From positions 1 to 14,221 of the forward strand of contig JABYQR010000644.1 of NCBI GenBank assembly GCA_022592445.1: a DNA stretch of 14,221 nucleotides, given 5' to 3'. The notes under the pieces are model-generated. The model ran no database searches. It was not told where the DNA came from and saw only the letters and a program-made list of their open reading frames with translations. The position numbers and the translations under genes are program-made. This document shows, piece by piece, positions 8,166 through 14,221 of the stretch; positions within the stretch are counted from its first letter, which is position 1; every line of letters begins with the position of its first letter. The DNA comes from Cytidiella melzeri (Eukaryota > Basidiomycota > Agaricomycetes > Polyporales > Irpicaceae).

Positions 8166-8500
8166 TTCTGCGTCCCTCCGCGCGCCGTTTTCCTACAAGC
8201 CGCGACCTTTCACGCGCGCTCTCTTGGAGCCGCGCTATAACTCTTTCGCTTCCACCGCGCCGACTTGTCCTTTTACCCGCGATACGCGTGGTAGTTGCCC
8301 GTCTAGCTCCCTTCATATAAACTTTATCACAAAAACCTTGTCGCTCTTTTAGCACAGGTAAAACCAGGACTCTTAGACCACCTCGTATTACTTTAACACT
8401 TCCGCGCTTCCACACCTTTACACTTCTATTGCCACTTCGTGGTTGGTGGTGTTGTCTTTAAGGTTGTTCTTAGTTTGAAGCGTGACTCAGTGTCTCAACG

Positions 8501-8583
8501 CACTTTTGATCCCCAACTCCCACTGTGTGATCCCTCTCAGTCTTACTCTCTCAACGCTTTCCTCTACTATCATAGCCTTCTAA
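8501..8583. other. Unassigned junction next to right arm
   Basis: These 83 bp between the arm and the first recognisable transposase codons show no clear reading frame that continues the transposase. They may be decayed exon or intron sequence left at the insertion site. Confidence 0.3.
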
Positions 8584-10337
8584 CATTTTATACCGGAGCG
8601 GTTCTTTGTGGATCGTTGTAGTTCACAATGAGACTCAACCCAAGCTGCTGGAGGCACACCAGAGACACTTACAGCATTAGGCCGTAGCGTTTCTTGGACT
8701 GAGGTAAGGTGCATCTTGAATTGGATGTATTCTTTCTCACTGGTTGATTAAATATAGCATGGTTTTGTTGTAAGCAACCAACAGATGCTATGTCCTGTGG
8801 CTACCTTCAAGGTTCCCTTCAACAATTTGTATGGGTCATATCCTGAACATGTCCAGCTGTTCTCTGGTATGTCTCAATAAACCCACTTAGTGACTTTCTC
8901 ACTTAACTTAATTTGCACAGATGAGTCTCGGAAATACGCCTAAAAATGCCAAATCCCATTCAACAACTTGCCAAGGGCAGGATGTGCTACACTGTCCCAG
9001 TCATCGTGTTCATCGATGATGTTTCTGGCAATGTTTCAAAGCAGTGGAACAAGCATCATGTTGTCTACGCCTCTAACGCAAACTTGCCACAGGAGATGAT
9101 AGAAAAGGAATTCTCGGTCAAGTTTGTCTCATCGTCACCACATGCGTCTCCAATAGAGCTTGCAAAGGCTGTCTGTGACTCCATAAAGTAAGTACAGTCC
9201 TGAATTCAGCTGCAGAAAAATTATACTGGTACTTTTTACTCATTTCTCAAATAGTTCAGCAGCTCAGAATGGTGTTGAGGCCTGGGACTGCAAGTATGAC
9301 AAAGAAGTTTTGTTGCTTCCATATGGCTTCTTTTTTGGTGGCAACAATCCAATGCAAGCAGAGGAATGCAGTCACAATGGGCTTGGTTGTAATCTCTTTT
9401 GCCGAACTTGCAAAGTTGGTGGTACCAAAGCTCATAAAGCTTCAGAGGAAGGCTTTCTTGAGCTATTCTCTGTATGTTTCTTTCTATTTTCTTTTTCAAA
9501 AGTCAAGCTTGGGAACCTGATTTTATGTGCTACTGTAGGAAGGCCCCTTTCCACACCACATGAAACAGAGGCAGAAATACGAAGACAGCTCAGCATGTCT
9601 GTTCTCCCTGGAGCTCAGAGCAAGGTTGACAGTGCACGTCAGGCCACTGGTGTTTGGGACTCAGGACTTCAAAGCATTATTCATACCTTGATTGAGATGG
9701 GTAAACAGCTTCGGAAGGCACAGCCAGACAAATCCCAGGCATCTGAGGATGCAATACAAAAGCAGCTTGAGACAGAGCTAGGTCGCCTACTTCAGCCACA
9801 TTCCGTGGATGACTGGATTAACCCATTGCTTGGACTAGCCGGTCAGTTTCCACAATATTCATGTTACCATTGATCTCATATATCATTCAAGGAGTTAACA
9901 TTCACATGGATACATTTACTGAGATACTACACACAGTGCTGCTAGGTGTTGTCAAGTACTTCTGGGGCCAGACTGTTCATATCATTGAAAAAGCAAAGTC
10001 GCTTGCTTTACTTGAAGCACGAATGGAGTCACTCACGGTGCATGGCCTCAATCTCCCTGCGTTTGTTCCAGCATACATCTGCCATTACCGTGGGGGTCTT
10101 ATTGGGAAGCATTTCAAGAGCCTTGCTCAAGTAATGCCATTCCTCATTCATGACCTAGTTCCTCAGGATGTACTTGATGGATGGAATGTGATTGGAGAAC
10201 TGGTTGTTCTTCTCTGGCATACAAGTATTGAGGACCGAGAAGTATACTTGGCATGTTTCATTTTATTTTATGGTGTTGCACTCTCTGATTGCTGCTGTAG
10301 GCCCATCTATCTAGGACCATTCAAGACCTTCTCAATA

Positions 10338-10340
10338 TTA
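10338..10340. repeat. Target-site duplication TTA, left of CACTA MITE
   Basis: TTA immediately before CACTA; matched by TTA at 10986-10988. Counting it once restores the transposase frame. Confidence 0.85.
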
Positions 10341-10985
10341 CACTAGGGGCAAATGCCGATTTCACACGCCTTAATATTTGCATGATTACTCACTTGAAAG
10401 TTAACTATCAGCAGATAATCCATAAGCAATTTTGGGCTCAGAATTGTTTCTTAATGTTTGAGAATACAAAATAATGCTATACAAATTCTGTGCCTTTTCA
10501 GGGGCAGGAATTTCTGTTTTTTAAGTGGTAGTTAAATCAAAAAGAAAAATGAAAGGAAGTCTACCTTTCAGAGCTCAGAAAATCAAGTGGAAAAGATGCC
10601 TTCCACAGATTTGGAAAAGGGCATGAAAAAATCCAGAAAAGGAAAGGGCGGGTAGAATTTCCGGCGACGTGCTACTGAAAAGTTCTGGAAAGTTGTTTGC
10701 CACATTATGTTTGCCATCATCCGACACACGTGGGAAATCTATTTGTCTTTACAATTTTAGGTCGGTTGGAAATCTGCCTGAAAAACAATATTCACACAGA
10801 TTTTCAGAGCACGGAAACACTGCCAGTAGATAGGCTTGAAAATTTGTAGAAAAATCACAAAAATGTCTTTGATTGTATATTAATCTAACCCACCAAACAT
10901 AACCAGATATTTACGGGATTTTTAACATCTCAAATAACTCTCACAATAATTTCACACCATGTGAAATCAGCCTTTGCCCGCAGTG
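10341..10985. mobile_element. CACTA-type MITE, 645 bp
   Basis: The element begins CACTAGGGGCAAATGCC and ends, read inward on the other strand, CACTGCGGGCAAAGGCT. The terminal inverted repeats match at 23 of 28 positions (10341-10368 against 10958-10985). A 3-bp duplication TTA flanks both ends, as is standard for CACTA/EnSpm elements. Removing the element and one TTA joins LNIT to AKCAPS in frame in the transposase exon, which matches the family and fixes the boundaries. The interior is AT-rich and non-coding, with the hexamer TGGAAA at 10588, 10612, 10686 and 10767, possibly subterminal protein-binding repeats. It is non-autonomous and would need a transposase in trans. Confidence 0.93.
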
Positions 10986-10988
10986 TTA
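10986..10988. repeat. Target-site duplication TTA, right of CACTA MITE
   Basis: TTA immediately after the terminal CAGTG; pairs with 10338-10340. Confidence 0.85.
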
Positions 10989-11873
10989 CTGCAAAATGTG
11001 CACCAAGCATTCTCATCACCAAGCCAAAATTCCACTTCCTAGTCCATCTTCCAGCATACATTTGCTGTTTTGGCCCTGCCATTCTCTTTTTGACAGAACG
11101 CTATGAGAGCTTCAACCACGTATTCTGGCTTTCATGCATTCACAGCAATCGGCAATCACCCAGTCACAACTCATGTAAGACCTTTGCTGCACAGGACGCT
11201 GTCAAGCATGTGGCCCTTGATGGATTCTGGTATGATGCCGAGAAGAAGACTTGGAGATCTGCAGGTCAAGGAGTTTGAGACTACATGAGGGATCATCCAG
11301 AAGAGAAAGCACACCTGGGTTATAAAGAAACCAAGCCTGTTATTTCTGGTATGATTCTGAAGATGCTACAATATCTCTGTGACTGTACTGATAATTATGC
11401 TAGGATCTGCACACCTACCCAAGTCACAGCAGAGACATTCCATGTCTGTTACATGGGCACAAACCTACTCCTCAATGGTCACTAGCAGCTCACCCTCAGC
11501 TCAACTTGCTGCCCATGGACTGGACACACAACGCTATTTCAAGGTTGAGTCTATGACTCTCATCAACGGCGATAAAGCTGTCACTGGGAAAGATATTCTT
11601 GTTAAGTATGGTGATAATCAGGTGAGCTATCTTAGTTTTGGTAAATGTTTCACTATCATTGAATCTTCTCCTGCTCTTAGTACATGTTTGCACGTGTTAT
11701 TGAGATGCTGGTGCCACTGGAAAATGTCTCCCAAGTTTCTCACGTCTCTGTTCAGCTGTTCAAGATAGACGACACACAACATGAGAAGCTTTGAGTCCCT
11801 CGACTGACCTTGACACAAGACACTGCCCTTCTCACGCTCCAGGTATGTTAAACTCAATTGTACAGCTGTATGT

Positions 11874-12460
11874 TGTTACGAACGGTCTTCACACCCTATT
11901 ATTTTCCTTTACTTCTTCGATTACCTTGATAACCAGTTATCTTCTTTTACAATTGCCTTGACGATCCAACTCGCCTTCCCTCCATCATTCCCTGATCCAC
12001 ATCGCCTCCGTTCAACACAGACTATTATGTTATCAGTTGCCTTCTGATGTCCATTCAAACCTCGGACCTAACTCCAATTGGTTACCATTGCTTTGGTTCA
12101 ACCCTCGGCCTTTCCATACCTCTGTTACCACTCCATCGGGTCCAACCCCGTCTATCCCCTGTTTCGGATTCAACCCCTTCTCTATTGATTCCTGCCTCAT
12201 GTTTCACCTTTCTATTGTTCCTTGTTTCCGCACCTTGACGGTCTTTTCTCTCATTGGCTTTCCAGAGTAGTGGCTGTTCTCAGTGCATTGTTCTTCCTTT
12301 CTGTTTCTCCGATTTGCTACCACTACCTCGGACTGGTCCAAAAGTAGTTAGGTCAACATGTATAAATAGCCGTTAGACATGGGGCTAGAACCTCAGTCTA
12401 TCCACTTTGTATCAATATTCCTTCTATCGAACCATCATCTGTCTGCCACTGTGCTTGACA
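11874..12460 (+). mobile_element. Ty3/gypsy 5' LTR (right end approximate)
   Basis: The sequence changes from transposase intron to TGTTACGAACGG at 11874, a start typical of gypsy LTRs, 31 bp after a splice donor at 11843. The stretch is long, pyrimidine-rich and non-coding, with a TATA box at 12361, and is followed by a gypsy gag gene in the same orientation. The best right end is TTGACA at 12455-12460, giving weak TGT(T/C)A inverted ends and a length near 587 bp. No convincing tRNA primer-binding site follows, so the right boundary is uncertain. The partner LTR and the second target duplication lie outside the window. Confidence 0.6.
12361..12368 (+). promoter_or_regulatory. TATA box of gypsy LTR
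   Basis: TATAAATA, about 100 bp before the proposed LTR end and 350 bp before the first codon of the gag frame, in a suitable position to start the element's RNA. Confidence 0.6.
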
Positions 12461-12707
12461 GCGACCGCGCGGCCTAGACCATCATCAGACCTTGAGTGTA
12501 GCTACACCAAGGGGTTCTGACCTGACAACTTGTCCCTTGACAATAGTCGGTCTTAACATTTGGATAGACTCTTCTGGGTCTACCCCGCGCACCAAGAAGA
12601 ACAACTCGATTGGCAACAACTGCGGTCTTGCTGCAATCCCTTGTCATCCTCGCTAGCCTTACCCTGGATGGGAAGCAGCAACCAGATACATCAGACATCA
12701 GAAGCAT
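12461..12707 (+). other. Gypsy untranslated leader
   Basis: No ORF of note lies between the proposed LTR end and the gag frame. This is where a primer-binding site and packaging signal would be expected; a TTGGCAACAACTGCGG stretch near 12610 is a weak primer-site candidate only. Confidence 0.35.
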
Positions 12708-14221
12708 ATGACAGTGGGAGCTGAAACATCCCTCCCCTGCTACAGAAAGCCGCACCTTTTTTACAAGAAGAAACGAGACGTCTATCTTGACCAAGACAAC
12801 GAGTGGGAACATTGCACAGCTGACATTTGTCCCAATCGTGAACTAGCAAACCAAACAGTAACACCGCCACACCCAGACTTTGAAGTTGTGGACATTGCCC
12901 AAGTTGAACGACACTTGCGAGAAGCCAGAAGATGCGACAAGAGATGAGCAGAAGTACCATCTGCTAGTAACAAACCACCACTATTGTTAGAAGAACTCGC
13001 AGTAGCACCAAAGCCAACAATGAGTACCCCTCCAGAAGCAATACAACCTGAAGGTACCCAAGCACCAGGGACTGAAAGAGAACAAAGGCCATTTACACCA
13101 TTCACTACCCATGACGACGACAACTCTTCAGCCCCAGATCCACATCGACCCATCTTCTGACCCTATGATAGGGAAGGTCATGAGAAAAGGAAACAATCAG
13201 ACCCTTTTGACCCCAAGTACCCCTTTGACAGATATTCCGACGCCCCAACCAATGACCGAGCACCACCTGAAAGCGAGTGGGAAAAGCTCAAACTCCGTGA
13301 TCCCCAAGACTTTGATGGCAGGGCCGAGAAGTTTGATGAATGGTGGACCAACAAGTTGATGTACATCAAGATGCAGCCCAAGCAATTTGCTCTAGCCATA
13401 CACAAGATTGTTTGCGTACTCAGCTACATGAATGGAGGAACGGCTGGACCATGGGCTATGTTGAAGAAGAAACAATACCTGATGGAAGATTTCCCACACT
13501 GGAGAGAATTCTGCGATGAAGTGTTGATGTTCTTCCAGGACAAAGGACTCAGAGAACGAGCATTGGCCAAGCTTGAAAGGGCAAATCAAGGCTCGAGAAC
13601 AGTCCAAGAATACAACAATGATTTTTCCGTATTGCTGGGACAATACGGCGAGAACCGAGACGAGACAGCGGTAATGGCTTGGTACAAGCGCGGACTCAAG
13701 TGGAGCCTCCTTAACGCCCTTCATAATCTACACCATCAACCGGAGAACCTCGGAGAAATGATGATAGAAGCGCTCCGGCTAGAAACAAACTGACAACTCC
13801 TGACGCTCGATCTGGCTGCTCATAATGGCCGTGGCAAGAGTGAGGGGGGAAGTCAGTCTACTCGAACCCCCTACTCCAACAACAACCAAGCCACTGCAAG
13901 AGTTATGAACGCAGCAGATCGTGAGCGTCACTTCAGAGACAAACTATGCTTCAGGTGCCATCAGCCTGGTCACAAAGCTAACGATCTCTCCTTCCATCCC
14001 GACTATAGGCCAAACCCACGCACGCAACCTCGAGCGCAAAACCCGCCGCCTGCACTCCGAGCTGCAACGATGGTTGAAGGAGAAAGATCAGGTGCCAGCA
14101 CTTTAGAAGCGAGAGGGGAGGAGGTTGGTCAGGAGGACACCGCAGGAGTTATACGTCGCACGCGTGGCAGCGTGGCGGGCGATTCAGGCAAGACGGTTGG
14201 AGCTCTCAAAGAGTTACATCG
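12708..14221 (+). pseudogene. gag: Ty3/gypsy gag, with three in-frame TGA, runs off window
   Basis: A single frame from the ATG at 12708 to the window end is interrupted only by TGA at 12945, 13158 and 13791. After a charged, Pro-rich N-terminal region comes the capsid-like Retrotrans_gag block: LRDPQDFDGRAEKFDEWW, then FPHWREFCDEVLMFFQDKG, LERANQGSRTVQEYNNDF and a conserved YKRGL. Downstream is a nucleocapsid zinc knuckle at about 13947, CFRCHQPGHKAND, in which the fourth ligand Cys is Leu (CTC at 13986). Gag would form the particle shell around the element RNA. A shorter start at ATG 13020 is possible. The three stops make the copy defective. Protease and reverse transcriptase would follow beyond 14221. 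Gypsy assignment rests on the Gag pattern and LTR form. Confidence 0.85.

Larger units (their letters stand above)
6630..8500 (+). repeat. Right arm of 1.87-kb inverted repeat
   Basis: Inverted copy of 3061-4931. Sixteen differences from the left arm were counted, at about 7083, 7394, 7486, 7488, 7517, 7598, 7775, 7784, 7887, 7921, 8252, 8351, 8365, 8386, 8403 and 8420; 14 are transitions. The inner 453 bp (6630-7082) are identical. The arm reads outward from TGATACGCCC to GTCTCAACG. Its inner end joins copia pol sequence (in the opposite orientation) and its outer end joins sequence upstream of the resumed transposase gene. No 5-bp target duplication is visible around either arm; a shared ACG just outside the possible CA end is too short to trust. 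Confidence 0.95.
8584..11842 (+). pseudogene. CACTA/Plavaka-like transposase, core and 3' part (broken)
   Basis: Exons at 8584-8703, 8758-8866, 8921-9187, 9255-9471, 9539-9841, 9892-10241, 10301-10340 plus 10989-11621 (split by a MITE), and 11681-11842 are separated by GT...AG introns of 50-67 bp. Conserved blocks in order are IPERFF, MPNPIQQLAKG, FIDDVSGNVSKQWNKH, FVSSSPHASPIEL, PYGFFFGGNNPMQAEE with LFCRTCKVGG, DTFTEILHTVLLGVVKYFW, YRGGLIGKHFKSLAQVMPF, LNIT/AKCAPSILITKPKFHFLVH and FGPAILFLTERYESFNHVFW. Likely catalytic acidic residues lie in DDVSGN, MDTFTE and the TERYE block (inference from conservation). Expected role: cut-and-paste transposition in the nucleus. Damage: a missing base near 8942 (KYA/KMPNP), a frame break at the 9539 acceptor, a shift near 11470, and in-frame TGA at 8629, 11276 and 11792. 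The stretch between PWPSKL (left part) and IPERFF, normally well over 100 residues, is largely absent. The gene is cut at the last intron by the gypsy LTR. Confidence 0.82.

Noticed and set aside
3061..8500. Inverted repeat as a simple assembly artefact
   Set aside because: The arms differ at 16 positions spread over 1.3 kb, which an artefactual fold-back of one molecule would not normally give; it still deserves read-level confirmation.
3061..8500. 5-bp target duplications or an 8-bp hAT-type duplication around the fold-back structure or each arm
   Set aside because: Flanks compared were GCTAA/CACTT outside, AACGT/GCGTA around the left arm and AGTGT/ACGCA around the right arm; none match. 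Only ACG is shared, which is too short.
9236..9499. 87-codon minus-strand ORF within the transposase
   Set aside because: Antisense shadow of conserved transposase exon sequence.
10341..10985. The 645-bp insert as an unspliced intron
   Set aside because: It starts CACTA and ends CAGTG rather than GT...AG, is ten times longer than the other introns, and has inverted ends with a direct duplication.
12474..13405. Overlapping minus-strand ORFs across the gypsy leader and gag
   Set aside because: They are antisense to the recognisable Gag frame and show no family motifs.

Overview
The window looks like transposon-rich DNA from a filamentous basidiomycete, most likely an agaricomycete. The reasons are the many short introns (48-67 bp, GT...AG, with CTAAC/CTGAC-like branch sites), a Plavaka/CACTA-like transposase of the kind abundant in Agaricomycetes, copia and gypsy retroelements side by side, and recurrent TGA stops where arginine (CGA) would be expected, as produced by cytosine deamination. 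I see no rRNA, tRNA, CRISPR or bacterial-type operon.

Layout. 1-750 holds no gene I can support. 753-913 is a small Harbinger-type MITE with a TAA target duplication. 1121-2290 (minus) is a five-exon gene of unknown function. 2289-3060 (plus) is the 5' part of a CACTA/Plavaka-like transposase gene with an N-terminal C2H2 zinc finger. 3061-8500 is a large fold-back structure: two 1871-bp inverted arms (16 substitutions, no indels) around a 1698-bp core that is the 3' part of a Ty1/copia element (reverse transcriptase, RNase H, polypurine tract, first 86 bp of the 3' LTR). Each arm has a TATA box, a 175-codon cysteine-rich ORF, a 20-bp tandem repeat and a strand-biased CTGCG motif array. 8584-11842 (plus) resumes the transposase gene, which is itself split by a 645-bp CACTA-ended MITE (10341-10985, target duplication TTA). 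From 11874 to the window end lies the 5' end of a Ty3/gypsy element: LTR, leader, and a gag gene with three in-frame TGA codons and a damaged zinc knuckle.

The elements are nested. The transposase gene was hit three times: by the fold-back structure in its middle, by the CACTA MITE in a late exon, and by the gypsy element in a late intron. The transposase also carries several frameshifts and TGA stops, and the copia core has one frameshift, so none of these large elements appears autonomous now. Elements that look structurally well preserved are the two MITEs, the arm ORF (intact in both copies) and the unknown minus-strand gene.

All exon models, family assignments and insertion-order statements come from reading the sequence by eye; no search was run.
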